A stretch of 64,000 bases of DNA from Marchantia polymorpha subsp. ruderalis (GCA_037833965.1 AP031358.1:7758001-7822000); one strand, 5' to 3'; numbered from the stretch's first letter, positions 46,937 through 57,367 are shown. Numbers and translations are program-made. The notes: a model not told the origin generated them from the sequence alone.

Positions 46937-47380
46937 ATGAGTGATCAAGGGGGCTGGAAGGTTAGGTTATCCAAAGTACCTCAAGGCTTGGATGTTATAG
47001 TGTCTTTAGACTCCAATACAAGAGAATTCAAGGTGGAGTTTGAAGAAAGAGTAGTTAGTCAATCCCCAAGAGTGAAACGTGAGACTTGCTTTTATTGTGG
47101 AGAGGAGGGACATAAGGTTGTCAATTGTTCACTGCGGAACAAGGATAGAAGATTGAAGAGCAAGAGAACCTTGGGAGATTTGAAACTTCACTTGGGACCA
47201 TCATCGCCACATGAATCCCAAAGTGCAACCTTTTGTGACAATTGTGGAGTGATTGGACTACCGGCGGGACACGAATGCAGCGGAGTGAAGGCGCTTCTAG
47301 AATCACTTGTGGAAGGGTTTGACGGCAAACTAAGTGCTGAAACGGAGAAAGTGACCTCAGCGGGTTCAAGCTCAAACTGA
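46937..47380 (+). CDS. B small zinc-knuckle protein, 147 aa
   Basis: Separate frame between the 5' LTR and gag. Residues about 57-73 are a CCHC knuckle (CFYCGEEGHKVVNC), followed by a basic stretch. A second cysteine/histidine cluster lies near residues 98-112 (CDNCGVIGLPAGHEC). Zinc knuckles bind nucleic acid; a separate small knuckle protein ahead of gag is not part of the standard Gypsy plan. Function unknown. It could be a captured or duplicated gag piece. Confidence 0.6.
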   Translation: MSDQGGWKVRLSKVPQGLDVIVSLDSNTREFKVEFEERVVSQSPRVKRETCFYCGEEGHKVVNCSLRNKDRRLKSKRTLGDLKLHLGPSSPHESQSATFCDNCGVIGLPAGHECSGVKALLESLVEGFDGKLSAETEKVTSAGSSSN

Positions 47381-47603
47381 AGATGGAGATCATCATTCGG
47401 ATGATGGAGAAGATGATGATGAGGGTAAGACTCATCGTATGCCTAGGAGAGGAGAGAGCTTTGGCTATCTTGGAACAACCAATTCCTTTTGTGTTTCCTT
47501 TGATGAATTACTCAAGGATGGAGTTAGTGTTGTTTATTTTGTATTAAGAAGCCCCATATAAATTTCCAATAGAATAGAAGAAAAAAAAAGAAAAAAAAAT
47601 TAG

Positions 47604-50600
47604 TTGGAAATGGGGAAGCTTCAGGTATTTTATGGGAGGGAGAATGAGGATGTAGAAGCTTTTGTTGGGGACTTCAAGAGGGCTTGCATAGGAAACAATG
47701 AGAGGAAGAAAGACGAGTGGGCTATGCTTTTGCCGGATTTCTTGGAGGATTCTGCTCTCAAGTGGTACAAGGAGTACAAGAGGGAGCATTCAGAGGACGA
47801 CACGTGGGAGACATTAACGGAGAACCTGATCGAAAACTTTCTTCCCAGTGAAAGTTATGAAAAGTTGATGTGTGAGGTCACCTTCTTGAAACAAGGAGAG
47901 AACGAGAAGGTGAGGACCTATGTGGAGAGAACCGAGAAGTTGGAATCTAGATTCCACGTGGTGTTGAGGAAGGGCGGAGACGAAGTGGATGCTACAATGG
48001 TGGGGATAAGGGCGATGCTCATGAAGAACTTCGTTGGAGGTTTGAGACCTGAGATTCGAAGTAAGGTGAGATACGAGAAGCCCTCTTTTAAGGCTGAAGC
48101 CATTCGAATTGCTATTAGAATGGAGGAGAGCTTAGAAGATGATGATTCTAGCTTGGTGGCTAGAGAAGTAGCTCCACCGGTTGTAGGAAGGTACATTGTT
48201 TCAAACCCTTCTACTTCATCCACGATAGCGAATCCTAGTGTGGATTTTCAAAATGAGTTGAAATCTATCACGGAGACTCTAGCAGATCTCAAGATCAATG
48301 TAGTGCAGTTGTGGGAGAAGAGGAATCAGAACGTAGGAGGAGGCTCTAGGGGGTATGGAAATTATCCTCCAAGAGGAAATCCACCTTCAGGAAACTTTGC
48401 GGTTTCTTGCTTTTCTTGTGGAGGTCCTCATTTTCAGAGGAATTGTCCTAACCCTCGACAACATGATGGAGTTCGGCACAACAACAATGCACCGGCCACG
48501 CAACAAGCCAAGGATAAGGGAGTAGCATCCATTGATGTATTCCCTCATCAATGCACTTTTGAGAAAGGGGAGAGCTCGAAATCGAAAGTGGATATCCTTG
48601 CTCATGAGAAGAAGCGTGCCCGATTTGCGGACGAGTCGATTTTCATGGAGGACAAGCCAAGTCGAAGTACACGGTCAAGTGGAGTGAGTCAACCAAGAGT
48701 ACCAAGGAAGAAGTTGGGCATGGATGACTTTTCCATTTCATCTTCTCAAGCTAAGTATGACGTGGTGGAGGATGTAGGAAATCAGAAGGCCAATATAACA
48801 GTTGGTCAGCTGATTGCCTTGAATCCAGCCATTCGGAAGGAGTTAAGAGGAGGTCTTAGCTCCACAAGGACCAAGAAGCGGAAATCTAAAGTGAAGGCTC
48901 ACATGACCAATGTGGGAGTTGGGGTGGTGGATGCGGCTGCTTCGGAGGTATGTACACATGCTTCAAAGATCGAAGTGAGGATCAATGGACATGATGTATC
49001 AGATGTGTTGGTTGATGGTGGATCGGCTGTGAATGCCATGTCTGAGAGGTTGATGCAGAAGTTGGGTATGCAACCTTCTAGACCTTCTAGCATAATTGTT
49101 GGTATGGCCAACAAACAGAAGGTAAGACCACTGGGGGTGGTAGATAAAGTTGTGGTTAGTGTGAGGGGAGTGCAAACTTTGCTTTCCTTCCAAATTCTCA
49201 AGGAAGCTAGTTACGACTTGCTGTTGGGACGTCCTTGGTTGAGGGCGGTAAGGACTACGGACCGATGGCACAAGGGCTATTTGAGGATAGGCCCAAAGAA
49301 CCATCGAGTTAAGGTTCCTTTGACGAGAGGAGGGGAATCCACCACTGACTCAGATAGACCAACTGACGAGTATTGGGAATCTGAGAGTGAAGAGAGTGGT
49401 AGCTTTTCAGAAGTTGACACAGACATCTCAACTTCTGATCAAGAAACATCATCGGAGTACTCTTCTGATGATAATGTTCAAGTACAAGTCATTGATGCCA
49501 TTGAGTTGTTGCCTAGGCCTGGAGTGAAGAAAGATCATGACAAAGTGGAGATGAGCAAAGAGGAGGTGTGTCGACGACTGTCCACTCTCAGGTTTGGTCC
49601 CAAGGTTACCAAGGAGGAAAAGGCAAAGTTTCTGGATATATTTCGCAAATATATTTATGTTTTTGCCTTTAGTTACAAGGATCTTAAGCATGTGACGTTG
49701 GAGACTCATCGCATCGAGTTGGAGGAGAAAGCTCGTCCTATTCGGCAAAAGCAACGCCGAATAAATCCACATACGGCTCTTGTGGTGAAGAAGGAGATCG
49801 ACAAGCTCAAGGAGGCTGGCTTCATCTACGAGGTAGAAATTTTTGAATGGGTGTCTCCAATTGTGATAGTGAAGAAGAAGAATGGTAAGCTACGAGTGTG
49901 CGTAGATTACAAAAAGTTGAATGCTATCACAAAGAAAGACTACTATCCCTTGCCTTTCATAGATGAGATTCTAGAGGAGGTTGCTGGCCATGAGTGGTAT
50001 AGTTTTGGAGATGGTTATAGTGGCTATAACCAAATCCAAATTGCCTTAGAAGACCAACTCAAAACAACTTTTACCACTCCATGGGGAACCTTCGCTTTTA
50101 GAGTGATGCCGTTTGGTCTATGTAACGCTCCTGCCACTTTTCAAAGGTTCATGAATAGAGTGTTTGAACCTTTCATTGGAAAGTTTGTAAGGGATTTCAT
50201 AGATGATTTTTGTGTTTACGGGAGGAAAGCGGATCATTTTGATCATTTGATCCAAATACTCCAACGTTTGGAGGAAGACAAAGCTTCACTCAATCCAGAA
50301 AAATGCATTTTTGGATGTGAGGAAGGCTTATTGTTGGGGCACATCATTTTCAAGAATGGTATAGCTGTGGATCCAGAGAAGGTGACGAGGATCATGGAGT
50401 TACCTTTTCCGGTAACGTTGACCAAGTTGAGACAATTCCTTGGTATGGTGGGGTACTATCGGAGGTTCATCTTGTCCTTCTCCAACAAAGCTCATGCATT
50501 GACGAGTTACATGAAGAAGGGGACCGAATACGAGCTCATCTTCAAGGATGAAGAGGCGAAGTTGGCGTTTGAGGCACTCAAGAAGGCGTTGGTGACAGCT

Positions 50601-52109
50601 CCAATTTTGGCGAAACCTGATTGGGGTAAACCTTTTCTTCTGTATACAGATGCATCAAATATTGCTGTAGGATGCACCTTGAGTCAATTTGATGATGAAA
50701 AGCATGATCATCCAATTGCCTTTGCTAGTAGACAGATGGTACAAGCAGAGAAGAATTATTCAGTGACCGAAAGGGAGGCTTTAGCTGTCATCTTTTCACT
50801 TAAGAAGTTTCGACACTATCTTTTGGGTGGAAAATTCACTATAGTGACTGATCATAAGGCCTTGAAATATATTTTCAACAAGCCTAATGCTAAGGGGAGG
50901 ATAGCTAGATGGAAACTACTACTAGCGGAATTTGATTATACGATTGAGGATCGACCGGGAAAGAAGCATGCTAATGCGGATTTGTTGTCAAGAGCTTATG
51001 ATGAGGGAGGAGATCAATCTGTGGATGACACTTTCCCGGACGAAGAATTGTTGGTCATGGACACGGTGACATTGGTACCAGAGGAGTCCAAGGAGATTTG
51101 GGAGTTCATTTCCAAAGGAGAATTTCCTCAAGATATGCATTCAAGAGAAAGGAATGCATTGGTAAAAAGATGTCAACCCTATATGATCATTGAGAAGGTG
51201 TTATTTCATCAAGGAGCTGACGGTCTGCTACGACGAGCTGTTGGAAGAGGCGAAGCATTGCAACTCATGAAGGAGTTTCACGACGGTGCCGTGTGTGGAG
51301 GACATTTTGCGGGGAAGGTAACAGCCTTCAAGATCCTTGATGCTGGATATCATTGGAAGGGTATTTTCAAAGATTGTGTGGAATTTTGCAAGAGTTGTGA
51401 TGTGTGTCAAGCTTTTGCTAAAAAGTCCATGAAAACCCCTCCTTTGATTTCAGTTCCAATGTTAGGTCCTTTTGAAAAATGGGGGATAGATTTTGTAGGT
51501 CCTTTGAATCTTACTCCTCGGAGAAATAAGTTCATTGTGATAGCTATAGATTATCTTACCAAGTGGGTAGAGGCAAGGCCACTAAAATCTACTAATGAGA
51601 AGGAGGTTGGTAGGTTTTTGTATGAGAGAATCATAACCAGATTTGGTTGTCCTTTGGAGTTAGTGTCAGATAGAGGAGGAGAGTTTGTGGGAAGTATGAT
51701 CCAAGCAATGTTAGATCATTTTTCCATCAAGTCTAGAGTGACTACTTCCTACAAACCCAATGCTAATGGGTTGGCGGAGCGGACCAACTACACTCTTTGT
51801 ATGATGTTGGCCAAGGATGCAGACATGGACGGGAGCAAGCAAAACTGGGACAAGAGGTTGCATGCTATCTTGTGGGAGTATCGAACGACTTGGAAAACAT
51901 CTACCAGATATTCACCTTTTCGGATGGTGTATGGAGTTGAGTCAAAGCTCCCAATACAATTTGACTTGACTACTTTCATGACAATCCAACAAAGGTTGAA
52001 GAAATCAAATGGAGCTGAAGCCATCAAGTCTCGCCAACAACAATTGATGGAGTTGGAGGAAGCTCGAGCACTAGCCATGGTACGAGTGGAGCGGGCTCAA
52101 CAGTTGTAG
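47604..52109 (+). CDS. gag-pol: B gag-pol polyprotein, 1,501 aa
   Basis: Single long frame. Gag core at about 20-200 (ALKWYKEYKREHSED, LIENFLPSESYEKL), one zinc knuckle near 272 (CFSCGGPHFQRNC), protease near 470 with VLVDGGSAVNAM, reverse transcriptase about 745-910 (WVSPIVIVKKKNGKLRVCVD, FGDGYSGYNQIQ, FIDDFCVYG), RNase H about 1010-1130 (LLYTDASNIAVGCTLSQ, HANADLLSRA), integrase about 1215-1440 (CDVCQAFAKK, WGIDFVGPLN, VSDRGGEFVG). The FIDDF active site is shared with family A. Gag and pol are in one frame here, unlike A-young. Confidence 0.93.
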   Translation: MEMGKLQVFYGRENEDVEAFVGDFKRACIGNNERKKDEWAMLLPDFLEDSALKWYKEYKREHSEDDTWETLTENLIENFLPSESYEKLMCEVTFLKQGENEKVRTYVERTEKLESRFHVVLRKGGDEVDATMVGIRAMLMKNFVGGLRPEIRSKVRYEKPSFKAEAIRIAIRMEESLEDDDSSLVAREVAPPVVGRYIVSNPSTSSTIANPSVDFQNELKSITETLADLKINVVQLWEKRNQNVGGGSRGYGNYPPRGNPPSGNFAVSCFSCGGPHFQRNCPNPRQHDGVRHNNNAPATQQAKDKGVASIDVFPHQCTFEKGESSKSKVDILAHEKKRARFADESIFMEDKPSRSTRSSGVSQPRVPRKKLGMDDFSISSSQAKYDVVEDVGNQKANITVGQLIALNPAIRKELRGGLSSTRTKKRKSKVKAHMTNVGVGVVDAAASEVCTHASKIEVRINGHDVSDVLVDGGSAVNAMSERLMQKLGMQPSRPSSIIVGMANKQKVRPLGVVDKVVVSVRGVQTLLSFQILKEASYDLLLGRPWLRAVRTTDRWHKGYLRIGPKNHRVKVPLTRGGESTTDSDRPTDEYWESESEESGSFSEVDTDISTSDQETSSEYSSDDNVQVQVIDAIELLPRPGVKKDHDKVEMSKEEVCRRLSTLRFGPKVTKEEKAKFLDIFRKYIYVFAFSYKDLKHVTLETHRIELEEKARPIRQKQRRINPHTALVVKKEIDKLKEAGFIYEVEIFEWVSPIVIVKKKNGKLRVCVDYKKLNAITKKDYYPLPFIDEILEEVAGHEWYSFGDGYSGYNQIQIALEDQLKTTFTTPWGTFAFRVMPFGLCNAPATFQRFMNRVFEPFIGKFVRDFIDDFCVYGRKADHFDHLIQILQRLEEDKASLNPEKCIFGCEEGLLLGHIIFKNGIAVDPEKVTRIMELPFPVTLTKLRQFLGMVGYYRRFILSFSNKAHALTSYMKKGTEYELIFKDEEAKLAFEALKKALVTAPILAKPDWGKPFLLYTDASNIAVGCTLSQFDDEKHDHPIAFASRQMVQAEKNYSVTEREALAVIFSLKKFRHYLLGGKFTIVTDHKALKYIFNKPNAKGRIARWKLLLAEFDYTIEDRPGKKHANADLLSRAYDEGGDQSVDDTFPDEELLVMDTVTLVPEESKEIWEFISKGEFPQDMHSRERNALVKRCQPYMIIEKVLFHQGADGLLRRAVGRGEALQLMKEFHDGAVCGGHFAGKVTAFKILDAGYHWKGIFKDCVEFCKSCDVCQAFAKKSMKTPPLISVPMLGPFEKWGIDFVGPLNLTPRRNKFIVIAIDYLTKWVEARPLKSTNEKEVGRFLYERIITRFGCPLELVSDRGGEFVGSMIQAMLDHFSIKSRVTTSYKPNANGLAERTNYTLCMMLAKDADMDGSKQNWDKRLHAILWEYRTTWKTSTRYSPFRMVYGVESKLPIQFDLTTFMTIQQRLKKSNGAEAIKSRQQQLMELEEARALAMVRVERAQQL

Positions 52110-52376
52110 AAGAAGTATCACGACAAACGAAGTGGAAACCAGAACTTGAAGCCATTCAAGGAAGGTGATTGGGTGATGCTCTTTGATGCAATTAGATACA
52201 AGAGAGCTAGGAAAAAGTTTCTTCCTAAGTATTTTGGACCTTTCATAGTTGAGAAGGTGTGGGGAAACTTTACTTATGATATCAAGGAGTTAGGAGGACG
52301 TCACTTCGATCGAGTCAACCACGACAAATTGAAATTATTCCATCGAAGATCAGATTCTTTCACTCCGAGGGCGTAG
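52110..52376 (+). pseudogene. B integrase C-terminal region
   Basis: Encodes a GPY/F-like integrase tail (KFLPKYFGPFIVEKVWGN, then HFDRVNHDKLKLFH). Part of the B fossil; no chromodomain follows before the polypurine tract. Confidence 0.75.
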
Positions 52377-52387
52377 TGAAATCTTGG

Positions 52388-52399
52388 TCCGGGGGTAAA
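52388..52399 (+). other. Polypurine tract of B
   Basis: CCGGGGGTAAA immediately before the 3' LTR; short and only partly purine. Confidence 0.6.
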
Positions 52400-53170
52400 T
52401 GTAAGACCAGACATTGCATGTGTGAAATAAAACTAGAATTAGCCAAGGAGTTAATCATGGTTAAGATAGTTATGACTAAATCTAGCTAGTTATGACTAAG
52501 TCTAGCTAGTTTAGCTATAATGTCTATACTTGGCGGAATAACTAGAGAAGTTCTAGAAGATTTGAGTGAGCACTTCTATTTTGTCTTGTACAAAAGTCTA
52601 GATTCCAAGAGAAAAGACTTTTGGACTTCATGTTTAGTTTTGATTGGTTTGACTAAAGTAAGAAGTATTCTATTGGTTAGACTAAGTCTAATGTTGACTT
52701 GGTGGAAAGTGGAAGTTCTAGAAGTTGGAAAGGCACAAATGGCATGTCGCCTCCTCAATCTAGGGATTAGTAAACATCTAGAAGGTTTAGGGGGCCAATG
52801 GCATGTTGCCACATATTGATAACTAGTCAACTTTACTATGGTTTATCTTTGTAAAAGTAAGTTAGATAGAAATTACCATTTGTTACTATGGTAAATTCTC
52901 AAGTAGTATATATAGAGAGGTAGGGAAGAGCCTCTCAAGCAAGTTTGGAGAGTTCATATGTAGAGACTTGTTTCATATATGAAAGAGTGACGAATTTTCA
53001 GTACCTTGGAGTGTTGATGAGTGTATGAGTTGGAGTGATACCTTGAGAGATTGTGTGAGAGGGTGTTTAGCTTAGGAGTATGATGCGGAATCCTAGTCTT
53101 CTAGAATCATGATGAGCTACCGAAAAGCCATCTGAGGTAAACCTGAGTGAGAGTTAGCCCGGAGGTTGCA
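52400..53170 (+). repeat. B 3' LTR (771 bp)
   Basis: Same length as the 5' LTR, about three substitutions apart. Followed by GGAC, the target duplication. Confidence 0.93.
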
Positions 53171-53471
53171 GGACCACCTACTCCGAACGCTTATTTCAAC
53201 TATGGTGATGTCGGGCATTTTGCTCCTAATTGTTCGCATCCTCGAAAGCCAAGAGATTATATCCCTCTATGTGCTAATTGCCGGCAGCAAGGGCATACTG
53301 CAGTAGAATGTAATCAACCTTGAGTGGCAAGACAACAAGTGCAATTCGTCTCACCGCCGCCGAAGGAGGACGCACAAGTCAACCAAGTAGAACTAAGTTC
53401 GGAGGAACAAGACGATGAAAATCGATGGCCGGACGAAGAGACTATGGTTGGACGGGTGGAAACCCGAACCC
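53171..53471 (+). pseudogene. A-old gag remnant (right of B insertion)
   Basis: Resumes A-old: zinc knuckles homologous to the second and third of A-young (GDVGHFAPNC, CANCRQQGHTAVEC), then VNQVELS and GRVETR segments also present in A-young. It ends where a minus-oriented B LTR begins. Confidence 0.8.
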
Positions 53472-54072
53472 ACACACTCATCGAAACTCCAAGGTATTGA
53501 AAATCTTCACTCTTTTATATATGAAACAAATCTCTACATATGAACTCTCCAAATTTGCTTGAGAGGTTCTTCCCTACCTCTCTACATAAAGTACTTGAGA
53601 ATTTACTCTATTAACAAATGGTAATTCCTATCTACTCTATTTTTACAAAGATAAATCATAGTAAGATTGACTAGTTATCAATATGTGGTAATATGCCATT
53701 GGCCTCCTAAACTTTCTAGATGTTTACTAATACCTAGATTGAGGTATGCTGTGAACATGATGTTTGTGACTTTCTAACTTCTAGAAACTCCACTTGCCCA
53801 TAAGTCAACATTAGATTTAGTAATAAATTTTACTTGAAATCTAGACTTTGTACAAGACAAATTAGAAATGCTCACTCAAATCTTCTAGAACTTCTTTGCT
53901 TATTCCGCCAAGTATAGACATTATAGCTAAACATAGTTATAACTAGCTAGACTTAGTAATAACTAGCTAGACTTAGTAATAAATAGCTATACATAGTCAT
54001 AACTATCATAACCATGATTAAATCTTTGGTTACTTATGGTTTTATTTCACACATACAACATCCGATCTTACA
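53472..54072 (-). repeat. Truncated B-family LTR, minus orientation
   Basis: Reverse complement of the B LTR from roughly position 1 to 600. Its far end (the LTR's 3' end, at the left) is missing. It ends at 54,072 with CCGATCTTACA, the reverse of TGTAAGATCGG. More diverged than the 45,488/52,400 pair. The left border is approximate because short matches blend into A-old. Confidence 0.8.
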
Positions 54073-54076
54073 GACC

Positions 54077-54903
54077 TGCAACCTCCGGGCTGACTCTCAC
54101 TCAGGTTTACCTCTGATGGCTTTGTGGTAGCGCATCATGGTTCTAGAAGACTAGGATTCATCCTCTCACTCATTATCCAAACACCTTCTTTCACAAACTC
54201 TCCATGTATCACTCCAACTCACACACAAAGTCTCCTCACATCACTCTCTTCACATAAACGCAAACACATGTCGATACTCCAAGATACTCAAAAACTCCAC
54301 TACTTCATTACTGAAACAAGTCCTCACACATGCTCTCCAAACTTGCTTCAGAGGTGCTACTCTACCTCTCTATTTATACTACTTGAGAAGTTACCGTAGT
54401 AACATGTGGTAATTTCTCCTAACTTACTTTTACCTATGTAAGTTTGACTAACCCCTATACGCTGCAATATGCCATTGGCCTACCTAAACCTTCTAGAAGC
54501 TTCCGGAATTCAAAGTTGAGGTGGCGACATGCTATTGGAAGCTTTTAAACTTCTACAAGCTTCTTAGCCACTAAGTCAACACTAGTCTTAGTCTAGTCAA
54601 TCATCTTTCATACATTTTAGTCTAACCAATCAAATCCAAGCTTTAAGTCAAATATCTAATCCCTTAGAATCTATAACTTTTGTATAAGACAAAATAGAAG
54701 TGCTCACTCCACTCTTATAGAACTCCGCTACTTAATCCGCCAACTATAGACATTGTAGCCAAACTTAATCATGACTAGATAATTTTAGTTATAACTAACT
54801 AGTTTAGTCATAACTTGCTAGACTTAGCTATGCCTTGGCTAATCGTACTTAATCACTTGACCACTTCTAGTACTTAGTACATATGTGCAACAGCCGGTCT
54901 TAC
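54077..54903 (-). repeat. B-family solo LTR, minus orientation, 4-bp duplication GACC
   Basis: Full-length reversed LTR from TGCAACCTCCGGG to CCGGTCTTACA, 827 bp, flanked by GACC at 54,073-54,076 and 54,904-54,907. No internal region attached, so probably a solo LTR left by LTR-LTR recombination. Clearly diverged from the B LTRs at 45,488 and 52,400. Confidence 0.82.
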
Positions 54904-54974
54904 AGACCGGAGTGCATGCACGTTGACTTTGTGAAGCTTGGGGAGTAGTTTGTACATTTTGATGTGCAAGTCCC

Positions 54975-55800
54975 ATCATCCATACAAGTAGACATACAAA
55001 AGATGGACATTGATTGTAATGAAACATTTGCGCGGATTGTTTGCTGATCAACCTAGCGTGCGTTAACCTCACTCTCAATAGCACTTGGGTAGAAATTACA
55101 TCATATGGATGTAAATATTGTGTTTCTTAATGGAAAATTGAAGAAGCTCACCCTAAACAACCTTCCAGTTTTGAAGTCGAAGGCAAGGAAGAATTGGTAT
55201 GTCTTCTTAAAAGATCAATTTATGGACTAAAGCAATCATTGAGGCAATGGTTAAAAAAACTTGACATCCATCTCAGATTTATTCGCTAAAGTCAAAGTCA
55301 ACTCAATCCCAATATGTACTTACTCTATGAGGCTAGCACCATTACAATGCTATTAATGTATGTTCATGATTTATTACTGCTCGATATCATACATGCTAGA
55401 ATTGCCAAAATCAAAACTCAAAATGATCACCAGTACAAGATGAAAGATCTTGTTCCCGTCTCGCATAATTTTAGTGTGGATTTTTATAGCACACCTGGAA
55501 GTAATATGTTTCTTCATCAACAACAATATACTGCAGAGCTCTTTGAGAAATGCAAAGTTAATTCTACTATGACTGAGTTCGTGACTCTCATAGTAGATCA
55601 CGTACTTGAAGTTGACACAGGTAGCCCACTAGTTGACGTCTTGATTTACTACCATATTGTAGGAAAAATAATCTTTTTATGTCACACTAGATCAAATATG
55701 TCCAATGTAGTTGGAATGATCAGTTGATACATGCATTCATCTTAACAAGTCCACTAGAATTGTGTTTATCATATATTTTGACACATCAATTTCATTCAAG
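54975..55800 (+). mobile_element. Ty1/Copia fossil, reverse transcriptase part
   Basis: Plus-strand remains of Copia RT: NETFARIV-like, HQMDVNIVFLNGKL, LYGLKQS-like, a degenerate VDDLLL-like active-site region (YVHDLLLLD), YKMKDLVPVSHN, MFLHQQQYTAELFEKCK, and VGKIIFLCHTRSNMS. Heavily broken and old. Confidence 0.82.
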
Positions 55801-56236
55801 TGTAACCATCTTTATTTAGTTAGAACTAAAGTAGAGGTTATAGATATAGATACTTTAGTGTGCACTAGTCATAGTTGCCACGTTAGCGATCCGCGCACTT
55901 GGAAGGTACAGAGTGGATGTGTTAGTTGACATTGCCACGTTAGCAATCCGTGTGCTTGTTAGGTTTATCCGCCACGTCATCCATCCACTAGGAGTGGGAT
56001 GGATGATGGGGATAAGATCTTATTTCCTTGTACTTGTTGGTGAGAGCTATATAAGGGAAAGGAGAACTATTGTTGGTATTTCTCATCTTCAGAGTTTACG
56101 TTTTTATCTTCGAGTGAGCTTCTCTCTAAACCCTAGTGTTACATCAAGACTTCGATATACTCACATCTCTTCACGGATTTTCAAACGCCAATCACTTGAG
56201 CTGCCACAACACCCGTTGATCTATTGGTTCTTACTT
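55801..56236 (+). repeat. Copia-type solo LTR-like unit
   Basis: Begins TGTAACCATC, carries CTATATAAGGG near 56,048 as a TATA box and CTCTCTAAACCCTAGTG after it. Flanked by ATTCAAG at 55,794-55,800 and 56,237-56,243. It shares its first ~170 bp with 24,070. The right end is not a clean CA, so that border is uncertain. Confidence 0.6.
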
Positions 56237-56710
56237 ATTCAAGTTGGCTAATAGTCTCATCTTTTGATTTTAAAGAAGCAACCTATTGTCATAGACTGTA
56301 CAACAGAAGCTGAGTACAATGCTTTGTCTTAGTCAACTAAAAAGGACGTTTACATGCGACAGTTGATGGTAGAGCTCCAATCAATATGCAAGCTTCAAAG
56401 TTCATTGCATGTCAAGACTACAAAATACAAGCTGACATGAAGCATATCAACACTCCAACCTTGGCCAAATTAAATTTGTTTTGTGACAATCAAGGTACCG
56501 TAAAACTGTCTCACAACTCTATTTTTACGGAGAGACAAAGCATATTGAGTCCAAACATTGCTTTGTGAGACAACAAGTTTTAGAGATGGAAATTTGACTT
56601 GATTACATACTTACAGATAACAATCTAATGAACATTTTCATAAAACTTCTACCACACCATAAGTTTAAAAAGCATATAGATTTTATTGCTCTACGTTAAT
56701 GAGTTAAAGT
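56237..56710 (+). mobile_element. Ty1/Copia fossil, RNase H part
   Basis: Continuation of the Copia fossil: KKQPIV, TTEAEYNALS, MRQLMVELQS, and a later FCDNQGTVKLS-type segment, the normal order of Copia RNase H after RT. Broken in several places. The stretch between RT and RNase H is shortened around the inserted LTR. Confidence 0.78.
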
Positions 56711-57113
56711 ACAAGCAAGTGTTGTAGCTTAAGATCAATAAGTGTCAGCTGTATCTTGACATATGTATCAAAGAATTTTATACATATATCCATCGAGCCA
56801 CATCAATACTATTGGACATCTACCTAGATAGTTATTCAAGGCTCATTTGAACGACTCCACACAAGAAGGCTAGCACTTTTATGACCACGCAGATACAAAC
56901 AACAATCATTCTCACCCTCTTTGGAGTAAACATTTTGGACAAGAATGTTTTGCTTGAGAAAGATGTTGTGAGATGTTGTTAGTGTCTCAGCGAGGAGAAC
57001 ATTAGCTGTATGGTTTAAAATGATACATCTAGATGTCTCTTGTTGTTTGTACTTAGTTTACGATCTTCATCAAGTCAATTTATTTTAGGTTGGATGCATC
57101 ACTGCACTCAACA
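56711..57113. other. No recognised gene
   Basis: AT-rich DNA after the Copia RNase H remnant; it may include decayed 3' Copia sequence. No clear LTR border seen. Confidence 0.35.
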
Positions 57114-57367
57114 TGTAACTAACAACAACTACACATTGCTTTCTTCTTAGTAAAATATTCAGATTGCTTTGTGTACTTTTTTTTCACTTCCTTGCTCGGT
57201 CTTTCATACACTCTCAAGCATTGTTATCTAGATTGCAACATGTAACTAACAACAACTACACATTGCTTTCTTCTTAGTAAAATATTCAGTTTGCTTTGTG
57301 TACTTTTTTTTCACTTCCTTGCTCGGTCTTTCATACACTCTCAAGCATTGTTATCTAGATTGCAACA
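57114..57367. repeat. Tandem duplication, two 127-bp units
   Basis: Units 57,114-57,240 and 57,241-57,367 are identical except for one base (CAGATTGC against CAGTTTGC). Each contains a T8 run and TTCCTTGCTCGGTC. The near identity indicates a recent duplication. Confidence 0.95.

Larger units (their letters stand above)
45488..53170 (+). mobile_element. Ty3/Gypsy family-B element, nearly whole
   Basis: A 7,683-bp plus-strand element inserted in the gag region of A-old. LTRs of 771 bp (45,488-46,258 and 52,400-53,170) differ at about three sites (roughly 0.4%), suggesting a few hundred thousand years at an assumed 7e-9 per site per year: older than A-young, younger than A-old. The internal region holds a primer site, a small zinc-knuckle frame, a long gag-pol frame, an integrase C-terminal part and a polypurine tract. 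About one break. No chromodomain seen. Confidence 0.93.
24667..53471 (+). mobile_element. Old Ty3/Gypsy family-A element (A-old), split by two insertions
   Basis: Plus-strand Gypsy fossil. Parts: 5' LTR 24,667-43,665 (3,466 bp once the inserted A-young and its duplicated site are discounted), primer-binding site 43,684-43,701, gag remnants 43.75-45.48 kb, and a gag zinc-knuckle stretch resuming at 53,171-53.47 kb. Each part matches the corresponding part of A-young. It is broken, with several damaged spots besides two large insertions (25,998-41,525 and 45,488-53,170). Pol and the 3' LTR are absent, replaced on the right by a minus-oriented B LTR. It is older than both inserts. Confidence 0.85.

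Noticed and set aside
52146-52376. Chromodomain at the end of B integrase.
   Set aside because: The segment is a GPY/F-like integrase tail; it lacks the aromatic cage pattern of chromodomains and ends before the polypurine tract.
57114-57367. CRISPR-like or satellite array.
   Set aside because: Only two units without spacers; a plain tandem duplication in a plant genome.
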